Below, piece by piece: positions 25,140-34,591 of a stretch of DNA of 64,000 nt. Origin of the DNA: JAJEBT01 sp965214975 (GTDB taxonomy: Bacteria > Pseudomonadota > Alphaproteobacteria > MPNO01 > UBA830); contig OZ244055.1 of assembly GCA_965214975.1 (NCBI GenBank), positions 1,860,001-1,924,000 of the forward strand. Direction: 5' to 3'. Each line of letters begins with the position of its first letter. The stretch's first letter is position 1. Below the pieces are notes generated by a model, which was not told the origin of the DNA, made no database searches, and worked only from the letters and a program-made list of their open reading frames with translations. The position numbers and the translations under genes were made by a program.

Positions 25140-28100
25140 ATGCCGAAACAGGCCACCGGGGACCGTGCGCAAGGCGCCGGGTTTCCCCGACTTCCGGCTC
25201 CGGTCTCGCTGCCGGACATCGACCGCGAGATCGTCGAGTTCTGGAAAACCGACGGAACGTTCGAGGCGTCGGTGGAACAGCGGCCCCGGGAGCGCGAGTA
25301 CGTGTTCTACGACGGCCCGCCCTTCGCCAACGGGCTGCCGCATTACGGCCACCTCCTGACCGGTTTCGTCAAGGACGTCATCCCCCGCTTCCAGACCATG
25401 AAAGGGCGTCGCGTCGAGCGGCGTTTCGGATGGGACACGCACGGCCTCCCCGCCGAACTCGCGGCCGAGGAGGCGGTGGGAATCTCGGGCCGCAAGGCGA
25501 TCATCGAGTTCGGCGTCTCCCGCTTCAACGACGCCTGCCGCGAGTCGGTCCTGAAATTCACCTCCGAATGGGAGGAGTACGTCACGCGCCAGGCCCGGTG
25601 GGTGGATTTCGAGGACGCCTACAGGACGCTCGACCGCGACTACATGGAAAGCTGCCTGTGGGCCTTCAAGCGGCTCCACGACCGCGGCCTGGTCTACAGG
25701 GGATACCGCGTCGTCCCCTACAGCTGGGCGGTGCAGTCGCCGCTGTCGAACTTCGAGACCCGTCTCGACGATTCCTACCGGATGCGCACCGACCCCGCGG
25801 TCACGGTGGCCTTTCCGCTGCTCTCCCCGGTCGCCGGCCATGACGGCGCGAGCCTGCTGGTCTGGACGACCACGCCCTGGACCCTGCCCTCGAACCTCGC
25901 CGCGGCGGTCGGGGCGGACATCGAGTACGAGATCGTCGAGGCGGGCGGCGAACGCCACATCCTGTCCGCCAGGGCCCGGGCCCGCTACGGGAAGCGGTTC
26001 GCCGACGCCGAACCGGTCGGAACCGTCAGGGGAAGGGAGCTGGTCGGCGCGTCCTACGAGCCGCCCTTTCCGTATTTCCGCGGGCGGAAGAACGCCTTCC
26101 GCGTGCTCGCGGCCGGTTTCGTCGACGACGAGGACGGCACCGGCATCGTGCACATGGCGCCGGGCTTCGGCGAGGACGATCTCGAGGCCTGCCGCGACGC
26201 CGGCATCGAGATCGCTGTGCCGGTGGACGAGGCCGGCCGCTTCACCGAGCCGGTGTCCGACTACGCCGGCATGCAGGTGTTCGAGGCCAACGCGCCGATC
26301 ATCGCCCGGCTCAAGGAGGAAGGCCGGCTCGTCCGGCACGACACCATCGACCACAACTACCCGCATTGCTGGCGCACCGACGAACCCCTGATCTACCGCG
26401 CCGTCGAGAGCTGGTATCTCGAGGTCAGCGCGTTCCGCGAGGCGATGGCCGCCCACAACCGGACGGTCAACTGGATCCCCGGCCACGTCCGGGACGGGCT
26501 GTTCGGGAACTGGCTCGAGAACGCCGCCGACTGGAACATCAGCCGCAGCCGTTTCTGGGGAACGCCGATCCCGGTGTGGACGAGCGACGACCCGCGGCAC
26601 CCCCGGATCGACGTGTACGGCTCCATCGCCGAGCTCGAACGCGATTTCGGCGTCAGGATCCGGGATCTGCACCGCCCGTTCATCGACGGGTTGACACGGC
26701 CCAATCCGGACGACCCGACGGGGAGGTCCACGATGCGCCGCGTCGAGGACGTGTTCGACTGCTGGTTCGAATCGGGGGCCATGCCGTTCGCCGCGGTCCA
26801 CTACCCGTTCGAGAACAAGGAATGGTTCGAGGCCCATTTCCCGGCGGACTTCATCGTCGAGTACGTCGCCCAGACGCGGGGCTGGTTCTACACGCTCGTG
26901 GTCCTTGCCGTGATGCTGTTCGACAGGCCCCCCTTCATGAACGCCATCTGCCACGGCGTGGTGCTCGACGAGAACCGCCAGAAGCTGTCCAAGCGCCTGC
27001 GCAACTATCCCGATCCCCTGGAATTCTTCGACGGGTACGGCGCCGACACGATGCGCTGGTTCCTGGCGTCGTCCACCGTCCTCAGCGGCGGCGACATCGT
27101 CATCCCGCGCCTGGCCGAGACCATCGCGCAGGTCCGGCGCGAGGCCATCTCGCCGCTTCTCAACGCCTACGACTTTTTCGCGCTCTACGCCAATCTGGAG
27201 GACTTCGCGCCCGAACTCGTCGATTCGGGGGAGCATCCGCTCGACCGCTACATCCTGGCCAGGCTCGGCGGCCTTGCCGACGACGTCGGCGAGGCGCTCG
27301 GCGGCTACGACATCCCGGGCGCCTGCAGGGCGGCTGCCGGATTCATGGACGTTCTCACCAACTGGTACATCCGCCGCAGCCGCGGCCGTTTCTGGGAGGC
27401 CGGGCACTCGGAATCCAAGCGCGGCGCCTTCGACACGCTCTACACCGTCCTGGCGCGGAGCTGCGAGATCCTGGCCCCGCTCCTGCCGATCGTCACGGAA
27501 AAGCTCTACCGCGGACTGACCGGCGCGCGTTCAGTCCACCTCGCCGACTGGCCGACGCCGCGGGCGTTTCCCGACGACCGGGGGATCGCCCGCGAGATGG
27601 ATCTCGTCCGCGACGCCTGCTCGGCCGGCCTCGGCGTGCGGGAACGGTTCCGGCTGCGCGTCCGCCTGCCTCTCAAGCGCGCCGTCATCGCCCATCCCGA
27701 CGTCCGCTCGCTCGAACCCCATGCGGAAACGATCTCGGAGGAACTCAACGTCCGGGAACTCGAGTTCACCACCGACCTGTCGTCGTTCGGATCGTTGCAG
27801 CTGAAGGTCGATCCGCGCATCGGCAAGCGCCTCGGCCCCAGGATGAAGGACGTGCTCGCGGCCGCGCGCGCCGGCGACTACGAGCTGGGCGACGACGGCG
27901 GCGCCACGGTCGCCGGCGAGCGCCTCGCCGAGACGGAATACGAGCTGCGGATGATCTGCCGGGACGAGGCGGCTCCGTTCGGGAGAACGGGCGCGATCAT
28001 CGTCGACGTGTCCGTCGACCGCGAGCAGGAAAGGGAAGGCACGGCCCGGGATCTGGTGCGGCTGATCCAGAACGTCCGCAAGGACTCCGGCCTTCACGTG

Positions 28101-28295
28101 TCGGACAGGATCGTCCTGGGGATCGACGGCCCCGAGGAGGTGCTGGAATCGGCCCGCAGGCACGCGGAACTGATCTCGTCCCAGACCCTTGCCGTCGCGC
28201 TCGAGTTCGCGATCGGGGACGGAGCGTCGGAGAACCACGACCTGCGCGGCGAAACCGTCAGGCTGTCGGTGCGGCGCGCCGACCCCGCGGCCTGA
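25140..28295 (+). CDS. ileS: Isoleucyl-tRNA synthetase, type 2 (eukaryote-like)
   Basis: This 1051-residue class I synthetase charges tRNA-Ile and edits valine. The HIGH signature reads HYGH in NGLPHYGHLLTG, and the KMSKS loop reads KLSKR in KLSKRLRNYPDP. This NYPDP context and the long C-terminal region without a CxxC zinc end mark the type 2 enzyme, which is naturally less sensitive to mupirocin. The editing domain shows WTTTPWTLPSNLA and GTGIVHMAPGFGEDD. ATG 25140 gives a short N-terminal extension before SLPDIDREI. Most alphaproteobacteria rely on type 1, so transfer or replacement is likely in this lineage. Confidence 0.96.
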   Translation: MPKQATGDRAQGAGFPRLPAPVSLPDIDREIVEFWKTDGTFEASVEQRPREREYVFYDGPPFANGLPHYGHLLTGFVKDVIPRFQTMKGRRVERRFGWDTHGLPAELAAEEAVGISGRKAIIEFGVSRFNDACRESVLKFTSEWEEYVTRQARWVDFEDAYRTLDRDYMESCLWAFKRLHDRGLVYRGYRVVPYSWAVQSPLSNFETRLDDSYRMRTDPAVTVAFPLLSPVAGHDGASLLVWTTTPWTLPSNLAAAVGADIEYEIVEAGGERHILSARARARYGKRFADAEPVGTVRGRELVGASYEPPFPYFRGRKNAFRVLAAGFVDDEDGTGIVHMAPGFGEDDLEACRDAGIEIAVPVDEAGRFTEPVSDYAGMQVFEANAPIIARLKEEGRLVRHDTIDHNYPHCWRTDEPLIYRAVESWYLEVSAFREAMAAHNRTVNWIPGHVRDGLFGNWLENAADWNISRSRFWGTPIPVWTSDDPRHPRIDVYGSIAELERDFGVRIRDLHRPFIDGLTRPNPDDPTGRSTMRRVEDVFDCWFESGAMPFAAVHYPFENKEWFEAHFPADFIVEYVAQTRGWFYTLVVLAVMLFDRPPFMNAICHGVVLDENRQKLSKRLRNYPDPLEFFDGYGADTMRWFLASSTVLSGGDIVIPRLAETIAQVRREAISPLLNAYDFFALYANLEDFAPELVDSGEHPLDRYILARLGGLADDVGEALGGYDIPGACRAAAGFMDVLTNWYIRRSRGRFWEAGHSESKRGAFDTLYTVLARSCEILAPLLPIVTEKLYRGLTGARSVHLADWPTPRAFPDDRGIAREMDLVRDACSAGLGVRERFRLRVRLPLKRAVIAHPDVRSLEPHAETISEELNVRELEFTTDLSSFGSLQLKVDPRIGKRLGPRMKDVLAAARAGDYELGDDGGATVAGERLAETEYELRMICRDEAAPFGRTGAIIVDVSVDREQEREGTARDLVRLIQNVRKDSGLHVSDRIVLGIDGPEEVLESARRHAELISSQTLAVALEFAIGDGASENHDLRGETVRLSVRRADPAA

Positions 28296-28325
28296 CCTCC
28301 GGCGCGCCGCCGCCCGGTTGCCGGG

Positions 28326-29072
28326 TCAGGAGGTCCGGTCGGGGCAGAGCGCGGCGCCGGCCACGGGCCCCGGGCGCCGGTCCTGCACCAGCACCGCGCA
28401 GCCCTCGCCCTCGCCGAGCGAGAAATCCGGAACCGCGATCGAGCCCGGCACCCCCTCCCAGCGGCCGATGCGTCGCATCTCGGTGACCACGTTGTGGTTG
28501 ACCAGATCCTTGCCCTTGTTCTCGCCCGCCCGGACCCGGGTCAGGCGCTTCCGGACGAACCGGACGAGCCAGACGTCGCCGGGCGGCGCGTCCCCCGAAA
28601 GGGCGACGCGCACGCCGGCGTCGCCGTCGATGACGGGGCGGACGCCGACCGTGCCGTCGCCGTGGGTTCCCGACGTCTCGATCGCGGACTGAACGCCTTC
28701 GCGGTCCGTCCCGACCGCCTCCGCGCGCCCGTCGATCACCATCTGCGGCGTGTAGACGTTGCCGCGGCCGCGGATGCGCCGGTTGTAGGCGACCTGGCGC
28801 GCGGTGTGGGCGGGGCTCGAGAACACGTCGCGCCACTTTCCGGCGGAGCCGTACACGAGACTGTCCCAGTAGTCGACGTGAAACTCCAGCGCGAGAACGT
28901 CGTCCCGCTCCGCGAGCTCGCCGAGATACCGCTCGGCGGGGGGACAGGAATAGCAGCTCTGCGAGGTGAACAGCTCGACCACCGCGCGGTGCCCGACGCC
29001 CTCGGCCGGAGCCGTCGAGGCGGCGGCCGCTACGGCCGCCGCGGCCGCGAACGCCGCAAGTCGTGACAGCAT
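28326..29072 (-). CDS. DUF1223 thioredoxin-like exported protein
   Basis: This 248-residue protein has a signal peptide at 1-23 (LAAFAAAAAVAAAASTAPA). The DUF1223 core follows: VVELFTSQSCYSCPPAERYL with a CxxC pair, then EFHVDYWDSLVYGS and RGNVYTPQMVIDG. It is a periplasmic thioredoxin-fold family of unknown function. It lies 41 bp downstream of the FAH gene in the same direction and converges with ileS. Confidence 0.88.
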   Translation of the reverse strand: MLSRLAAFAAAAAVAAAASTAPAEGVGHRAVVELFTSQSCYSCPPAERYLGELAERDDVLALEFHVDYWDSLVYGSAGKWRDVFSSPAHTARQVAYNRRIRGRGNVYTPQMVIDGRAEAVGTDREGVQSAIETSGTHGDGTVGVRPVIDGDAGVRVALSGDAPPGDVWLVRFVRKRLTRVRAGENKGKDLVNHNVVTEMRRIGRWEGVPGSIAVPDFSLGEGEGCAVLVQDRRPGPVAGAALCPDRTS

Positions 29073-29113
29073 CGCTCCCTCCTTCCGGGGCCGCGCGTCG
29101 GCGCCGGCCCGGC

Positions 29114-29977
29114 CTATCTCTCCTTCTGCACGCGGTTGGCGAGAACGCCGATGCCCTCGATCTCGACCTCGCAGATGTCGCCCGCCTTGAGGAAGACCGG
29201 CGGCTTGCGCACGAACCCGACGCCCGCCGGCGTGCCGGTGACGATGATGTCCCCGGGAAGCAGCGTCATGGCGCGCGCGGCCTCGTACACCAGCGTCCTG
29301 ACGTCGAAGATCATCTCCCGGGTGTTCGAGTCCTGCAGCACCTTGCCGTTGACGCGGCACTGGATGCCGAGGCCCTTGGCGCCCGTCGGCAGTTCCTCGG
29401 GCGTCACCATCTCCGGGCCGAACGCCCCGGTCGCGTCGAAGTTCTTGCCCACGGTCCACTGCGAAGCCTTCATCTGGTAGTCGCGGATCGATCCCTCGTT
29501 GAAGATCGAGTAGCCGGCGACGTGGTCGAGCGCGTCCCTTTTCCTGACGTTGCGCGCCCGGCGCCCGATGACGGCGACGAGTTCCGCCTCGTAGTCGTAG
29601 CGCCTGGAGGCCTTGGGCGCGACCAGCGGCCTGCGGTGGCCGACCATGGAGGTCGGGAAACGCGCGAACAGCACCGGATAGGACGGGGCCTCGAGCCCGG
29701 CCTCGGCGGCGTGGTCCCTGTAGTTCAGGCCGACGCAGATGATCTTCTGCGGGTCGGGAACCGGCGGCAGGTAGTTGACCCGTCCCTTGACGAGCGCCGA
29801 CTCCGGCGCCTTGCCGGCCGCGCGCCAGGCTCGCCGGAGGGCCCCCTTGCCGCCGGCGATCAGCGACTTGAGATCCCTGGGCAGACTCCCGTCGGCGACC
29901 TCGAGGTCGACGAGACCCGCGTCGGTTCTGACGCCGATCGCGGGATTTCCCTTCTTCTGAAACGACGCGAACCGCAT
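29114..29977 (-). CDS. Fumarylacetoacetate hydrolase family protein
   Basis: The 287-residue enzyme is of the FAH/HpcE family, which cleaves or hydrates 2-keto acids with a divalent metal. The core shows ICVGLNYRDHAAE, RYDYEAELVAVIG (metal-binding Glu) and LLPGDIIVTGTPAGVG. Start MRFASFQKKG at 29977 is preferred to an ATG eight codons upstream, because the family begins with this strand. The substrate is not evident. Confidence 0.9.
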   Translation of the reverse strand: MRFASFQKKGNPAIGVRTDAGLVDLEVADGSLPRDLKSLIAGGKGALRRAWRAAGKAPESALVKGRVNYLPPVPDPQKIICVGLNYRDHAAEAGLEAPSYPVLFARFPTSMVGHRRPLVAPKASRRYDYEAELVAVIGRRARNVRKRDALDHVAGYSIFNEGSIRDYQMKASQWTVGKNFDATGAFGPEMVTPEELPTGAKGLGIQCRVNGKVLQDSNTREMIFDVRTLVYEAARAMTLLPGDIIVTGTPAGVGFVRKPPVFLKAGDICEVEIEGIGVLANRVQKER

Positions 29978-30107
29978 GATGCTGCTCCTGTTCCGGTGCA
30001 CGAAAGACCGTTGCCGCGGAGTCCTGGACGGACGCGCCGTCGCGACGGCAAGCGGCTCCCATAATGGAGGCGAATCCCGCCGATGTAAAACCGCCGCGCG
30101 CTGGCGG

Positions 30108-30283
30108 ACCGGACCATCCCGCGCCGGCCGGGCATCCGCCGCCGACGGGGAGGGGCGGTCCCGTCCGTGCCGTCGCGGCGGTCCGCGGGCTCCGAAGGTG
30201 CCGCCGACCGGCCGGATCCGGTTCGGGATCCGTCATCCGGGCGACCGGGCCGGCCAGGAACCGCAGCGCGGGATCGTCCCGGT
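30108..30283. repeat. Rep-A MITE-like element, copy upstream of the AAA gene
   Basis: The element begins near ACCGGACCATCCCGCGCCGG and ends at the inverted counterpart (CGCGGGATCGTCCCGGT). The interior GGTCCGCGGGCTCCGAAGG and CCGTCATCCGGGCGACC match the copies at 24761 and 32527 in the same orientation. It lies between the divergent FAH and AAA genes. Confidence 0.68.
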
Positions 30284-30300
30284 CGCGCGACGGGAATTCC

Positions 30301-30328
30301 TTGAGTTCGCGGCCGTCTTCGCTAGAAT
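30301..30328 (+). promoter_or_regulatory. Predicted promoter of the AAA/PD-(D/E)XK gene
   Basis: TTGAGT at 30301-30306 lies 16 bp before TAGAAT at 30323-30328, right after the Rep-A copy and about 110 bp before the GTG start. Confidence 0.45.
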
Positions 30329-30439
30329 GGCCGGGCGGGTCGCCCGGCGTGTTTGCCTGCGACGGTGCCTCGCGGCAAGGGCGCGGTTCCAGCGCCGGCA
30401 TCGGGCCGGCCGGAGGCGCGGCCCGGGAAGGGCCGGTCC

Positions 30440-31984
30440 GTGGATCGACGCAAGCTTCCGATCGGCATCCAGACCTTCCGCAGGATCCGCGAGGAGGGCC
30501 ACTACTACGTCGACAAGACCGGCTACGCCAAGAGGCTGGTCGACGAAGGCACCCACCACTTCCTGTCGCGGCCGCGGCGGTTCGGCAAGAGCCTGTTCGT
30601 CGACACGCTGAAGGAGCTGTTCGAGGGCAGCGAGGCGCTGTTCGAGGGACTCGCCGTCCACGGCCAGTGGGACTGGTCGGTGCGGCATCCGGTCGTGCGC
30701 CTGGACTTCAGCGGCGGCAATTTCGAGCAGCCGGGCTATCTCGACCGCAACATCGCGGCCCAGCTCGATGCCGTTGAAAGGCGATCGGGCCTGCAATCCG
30801 GATATTCCGATGCACCCGAGCGCTTCGCCTACCTTCTCGAGGCGCTTCACGAGCGGACGGGACAGAGGGTGGTCGTGCTGGTGGACGAGTACGACAAGCC
30901 CGTCCTCGATGCCCTGGAGCACCCGGAACGGGCGCGGGCGAACCGCAACTACCTGCGCGGACTCTACGGAAACATCAAGCGCAGGGACGCGGACATCGAG
31001 TTCAGCTTCATCACCGGGGTGAGCAAGTTCACCCGGACGAGCCTGTTCTCGGGGATGAACAATCTCAGGGACGTCACGCTCGATTCACGCTACTCGGCGA
31101 TCTGCGGCTACACCGAGGCCGATCTGGACGAGACGTTCGCGCCGGAGCTCGACGGGCTCGACCGCGAGGCGATCCGCGAGTGGTACAACGGCTACTCGTG
31201 GCTCGGCGAGGACAAGGTCTACAACCCCTTCGGGATCCTGCAGCTGTTCGACAAGCGGCGGTTCGAGGCGTGGTGGTTCGAGACCGGCACGCCGACCTTT
31301 CTCGTCGACCTGCTGAAGTCGCGCGGAATCCCCGCGACGGATCTCGACGGAATGCTCGCCGACCAGGATCTTCTGTCGTCGTTCGACGTCGACGACATCC
31401 CGCACCAGGCGCTGCTGTTCCAGACCGGCTATCTCACCATAGCCGGCGTCGACGCCCGGGGCGGGTCCGCCGTCTACCGGCTCGGCTACCCCAACAGGGA
31501 GGTGCGCCAGGCCCTGAACAGGCATCTGCTGCGGGCCTGGGCCCCGGAGATGGCGGACGTCGCCCGGACGGGGAATCTCGGCCGGCTGCTGGCGGACGCC
31601 GACCTTGCCGGCCTCGAGGCGTTGCTGCGGGCGTTCCTATCGAGCGTTCCGTGCCACTGGCACGCGAAGACGCCGATCGCCCGCTACGAGGGGCACTACG
31701 CGACCGCGGTCTACTCGCTTCTCTCGGGGTGGGGCCTCGACGCGCGGGTGGAGGACGCGACGAGCCATGGGCGGATCGACCTGGCGGTGACGGCGGGCGA
31801 GCACGCGTACCTGTTCGAGTTCAAGGTGCTGGGTTCGGCCTCCGGGGGCGCGGCGATGCGGCAGCTGCGCGAGAAGGGCTACGCGGACAAGCACAGGGGT
31901 CCGGGGCGGACGGTGCATCTCGTCGGGGTCGAGTTCGACCCGGAGAAGCGCAACGTCGCGACGTTCGAGACCGCGCGGGCGTGA
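30440..31984 (+). CDS. AAA-ATPase-like protein with C-terminal PD-(D/E)XK nuclease-like domain
   Basis: This 514-residue protein joins a PF09820-like AAA domain (IQTFRRIREEGHYYVDKT, then LSRPRRFGKSLFVDTL as the P-loop and VVVLVDEYDKPVLDAL as Walker B) to a C-terminal PDDEXK_9-type domain. The nuclease-like part shows EGHYATAVYSLL, HGRIDLAVT and AYLFEFKVL, giving the D...ExK pattern. The GTG at 30440 starts the conserved MDRRKLPIGIQTF. Such genes often occur in many copies in Bacteroidetes and symbiont genomes, with unknown biological role. It is bracketed by Rep-A copies, which may mean it is mobile. Confidence 0.88.
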   Translation: MDRRKLPIGIQTFRRIREEGHYYVDKTGYAKRLVDEGTHHFLSRPRRFGKSLFVDTLKELFEGSEALFEGLAVHGQWDWSVRHPVVRLDFSGGNFEQPGYLDRNIAAQLDAVERRSGLQSGYSDAPERFAYLLEALHERTGQRVVVLVDEYDKPVLDALEHPERARANRNYLRGLYGNIKRRDADIEFSFITGVSKFTRTSLFSGMNNLRDVTLDSRYSAICGYTEADLDETFAPELDGLDREAIREWYNGYSWLGEDKVYNPFGILQLFDKRRFEAWWFETGTPTFLVDLLKSRGIPATDLDGMLADQDLLSSFDVDDIPHQALLFQTGYLTIAGVDARGGSAVYRLGYPNREVRQALNRHLLRAWAPEMADVARTGNLGRLLADADLAGLEALLRAFLSSVPCHWHAKTPIARYEGHYATAVYSLLSGWGLDARVEDATSHGRIDLAVTAGEHAYLFEFKVLGSASGGAAMRQLREKGYADKHRGPGRTVHLVGVEFDPEKRNVATFETARA

Positions 31985-32734
31985 CCTCCGGGCATGTCCC
32001 CGGAAGCCGATCCCCGGCCCGCCGTACGCACGGCCCGGATTCGGTCCCCGCGTCCCGCCGGGATCGCGGGCACCATGTCGAACCGTCAGCAGCGCGTTCT
32101 CGTTCGCCGTGCGCCGACCGGAACGATGCGGTCCCGTTCCCCGGTCGCGGGCACCCGGATGCCGCGTCCTCCTCCGGCTTTCCCGCCCCGTCCGCAGGGG
32201 GAACGCCCCGTCGCACAGGCGTCGAGCGCACCCTCGACCGCGGAGGACTCGCGGGACCGCAAGACCCGTCCGCCCGGCGGGAAAACGCCGATCGACGGCC
32301 TCCGCGGCGCAGGCCCCCGCGACACGGCAACCCGCGCGGGTCCGGGCGCCTCGTTCGCGTCCCGCAACCCCGGGGCGCATCCACGGTCCGTTTCCTGTCC
32401 GGCAACCGGCGAACCGGACCATTCCGGAGGGTCCGTTCGGGAGCGCGTTCTTCCCTCCGCATGCCGGCTTGACGGAGCCGCCCCCGACCGCGCGGCGGGC
32501 AATCGCGGCCTTTCCCGCCTCCCCGCGATCCCGACATGCACCCCCGGGACGGTCCCGTCAGGGCCGTCACCGCGGGCTCCGAGGGCGCCACCGATCCGCC
32601 GGATCCGGCCCGGATCCCGTCATCCGGGCGACTGGGCCGGTCCGGAACCGCAGCGCAGGACCGCGCTGCGCGGGCGGGCCGCGGAGCGTTCGGATATGCT
32701 GGCGGGCGGCGGATACGGAGGAGGCCGGATCCCG
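31985..32734. other. 750-bp gap before the MarR gene
   Basis: No supportable gene is present. A Rep-A copy occupies about 32527-32665. The remaining open frames are Arg/Pro-rich shadows. Confidence 0.5.
32527..32665. repeat. Rep-A MITE-like element, copy downstream of the AAA gene
   Basis: It contains GACGGTCCCGTCAGGGCCGT, CACCGCGGGCTCCGAGGGCG, CCGTCATCCGGGCGACTGGG and GGTCCGGAACCGCAGCGC in the order and orientation of the copies at 24761 and 30108. The left end is shortened. Confidence 0.66.
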
Positions 32735-33250
32735 ATGACCGACGAAGACACCGACGCCGCGGGCGCCGTCGGCGACGGCCCCGCCTACGCCGATCTGTGG
32801 GCGCGGCCCGGTTTCCTGATCCGGCGGCTGCACCAGATCCACGTCGCGCTCTTCCTGGAGGAGTGCCGGGCCCACAGGATCACCCCGGTGCAGTACGCTG
32901 TTCTCAGCGTCCTCCACCGGGGCGCGGCCCTCGACCAGGTCTCGGTCGCGGGCGAGGTCGGGATCGACCGCAACAACGCCGGGGACGTCGTCCGACGGCT
33001 CGAGCGGCGCGGACTCGTCGAGCGCTTCGCCGACCCGGGCGACCGGCGCAGCCGGCTCGCCCGCATCACGCCGCAGGGCCGGCGTTTCGTGAAGGACGCC
33101 CACGCGGCGATGGAACGCGCGCAACGGCGCCTGACCGGGAACCTTTCCGGCGCCGAGGCGGCGCGCCTGACGGAACTGATGCGCAAGATCATGGCCGGCA
33201 ACGACGGCACCCGCCGGGCGAGGCCGCCCTCGCGCAGGCCGGGCCGCTGA
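32735..33250 (+). CDS. MarR family transcriptional regulator
   Basis: This 171-residue winged-helix regulator carries TPVQYAVLSVLHRG, the recognition helix region VGIDRNNAGDVVRRLERRGL, and the wing ADPGDRRSRLARITPQGRR. It ends 6 bp from the convergent preA-like gene, so it is a good candidate to sense hydantoin- or pyrimidine-like ligands for that operon, although MarR genes usually lie divergent from their targets. An in-frame ATG at 32697 would add 13 Gly-rich residues. Confidence 0.88.
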   Translation: MTDEDTDAAGAVGDGPAYADLWARPGFLIRRLHQIHVALFLEECRAHRITPVQYAVLSVLHRGAALDQVSVAGEVGIDRNNAGDVVRRLERRGLVERFADPGDRRSRLARITPQGRRFVKDAHAAMERAQRRLTGNLSGAEAARLTELMRKIMAGNDGTRRARPPSRRPGR

Positions 33251-33256
33251 TCCCGC

Positions 33257-34591
33257 CTATTCGGCCGCGAGGCCGGAGGCGCCGAGCCGGATGCTCTCCA
33301 AGTTGTTGCGCCGGGTGGCGAACTTGCCGGGCTTCTCGTAGACGCCCTCGGGGATCTCGAAATACCCCTCGGCCCGCTGCCCGTCGGTCGTCGGCTCCAT
33401 CGAGATCGAATCGAACGGGCAGACGTCGAGACAGAGCTCGCAGCCGATGCAGGTCTCGGGATGGAACTCGATCCGGCCGGCGGGATGCTGCGACAGTGCC
33501 TCGTAGAAGCACATCTGCACGCAGATGTTGCAGGTCGGGTTCCGGCAGGTGTCGTGGTCGACAGCGGCGTGGACGCGCGCCTTCCGGAACTGGTCGGCGT
33601 AGTCCCTGACCGAGGCGTCGGTGGCGATGCCCCGCATGGACGCCAGATCCGGATAGCCGTGCTCGTCCATGAAACGGTCGAGTCCGCCGATGATGCCCGG
33701 CAGCCACTTCATCCCCTTGATCATCAGGACGGATCCGACCTCGACGATGTCCGAGCCGGTCATCAGGAACTCGACGACGTCCCGATGGTCGAAAACGCCG
33801 TTGGAGCCGGCGATGGGGATCCCGACCTCGCGGTAGATGCTGTGGATGTAGCGCAGCGTCAGCGGCTTCGTCCAGGTGCCCCCTATGCCGGCGGGGCCGC
33901 CGAGGCGAGGCTCGCCGGTCTCGATGTCGACGGCGAATCCGGTGTAGCGGTTGGTCGCGGTGACCGCCGCCGCGCCGGCGTCCTTGACCGCCCTGGCGAT
34001 CTCGACCGGCGTGGTCTGGTCGGGCGTGAGCTTGACCATGACCGGAATCTCCACGGCCTCGCAGACCTGCCGCGTCACCTCGTGGGCGACCTCGGCCACC
34101 TGGCCGATCATGCTGCCGCCGTGAACCCCCGGCATCATCGCGGGGTGCGGACAGCCGAAGTTGAGCTCGACCATGGGCAAGCCGCAGTCCTCGACGACCC
34201 GGCAGATGTCCTTCCAGCCGTCGATGTCCTTCGCGCCGGCGCTTCCGATCAGGTGGGCGTCCCGTTCGCGAGCGTAGGCGGCGAGCTCCTCGAGATGGGG
34301 AATCCAGTCCTTGTAGTAGGTGCTCGAGTAGCCCGACCGGCTGTAGAACTTGAAGTCGCGCGGCACCTTGCCGTCTATGACGTCGCCACGGTCGTTCATG
34401 ATGCAGTATTTCGAGTTCATGGTGAGCACGGCCATGTCCTCGATGTCCGTCAGCGTCTTGACGATCGCCCCGGCGGCGCCGTGGTCGAAGGCCTGCTTGA
34501 TCAGGTCCGGGCTGTTGGTCGTCTCGAGCGACGCGATGACGACCGGGTTCTTGAAGCGGACGCCGCAGAATTCCGTTGTCAGATCGGCCAT
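33257..34591 (-). CDS. preA: PreA-like dihydroorotate/dihydropyrimidine dehydrogenase-fold protein with ferredoxin domain
   Basis: This 444-residue FMN barrel (about 1-310) is followed by a 2x[4Fe-4S] domain. Barrel marks are NPVVIASLETTNSP, VELNFGCPHP, VMVKLTPD and AVTATNRYTG. The clusters are CRNPTCNICVQMC, an unusual C-x4-C-x2-C-x3-C, and CIGCELCLDVCP. In dihydropyrimidine dehydrogenase the catalytic Cys lies in a GLACGQ segment; here the equivalent reads GSMIGQ with no Cys, so classic uracil/dihydrouracil activity is doubtful. No PreT partner is next to it. It overlaps hyuB by 13 bp, tying it to hydantoin/oxoproline metabolism. Confidence 0.85.
   Translation of the reverse strand: MADLTTEFCGVRFKNPVVIASLETTNSPDLIKQAFDHGAAGAIVKTLTDIEDMAVLTMNSKYCIMNDRGDVIDGKVPRDFKFYSRSGYSSTYYKDWIPHLEELAAYARERDAHLIGSAGAKDIDGWKDICRVVEDCGLPMVELNFGCPHPAMMPGVHGGSMIGQVAEVAHEVTRQVCEAVEIPVMVKLTPDQTTPVEIARAVKDAGAAAVTATNRYTGFAVDIETGEPRLGGPAGIGGTWTKPLTLRYIHSIYREVGIPIAGSNGVFDHRDVVEFLMTGSDIVEVGSVLMIKGMKWLPGIIGGLDRFMDEHGYPDLASMRGIATDASVRDYADQFRKARVHAAVDHDTCRNPTCNICVQMCFYEALSQHPAGRIEFHPETCIGCELCLDVCPFDSISMEPTTDGQRAEGYFEIPEGVYEKPGKFATRRNNLESIRLGASGLAAE

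Noticed and set aside
24573..27407. 944-residue minus-strand frame opposite ileS
   Set aside because: It lies antisense to the conserved synthetase, with a low-complexity composition.
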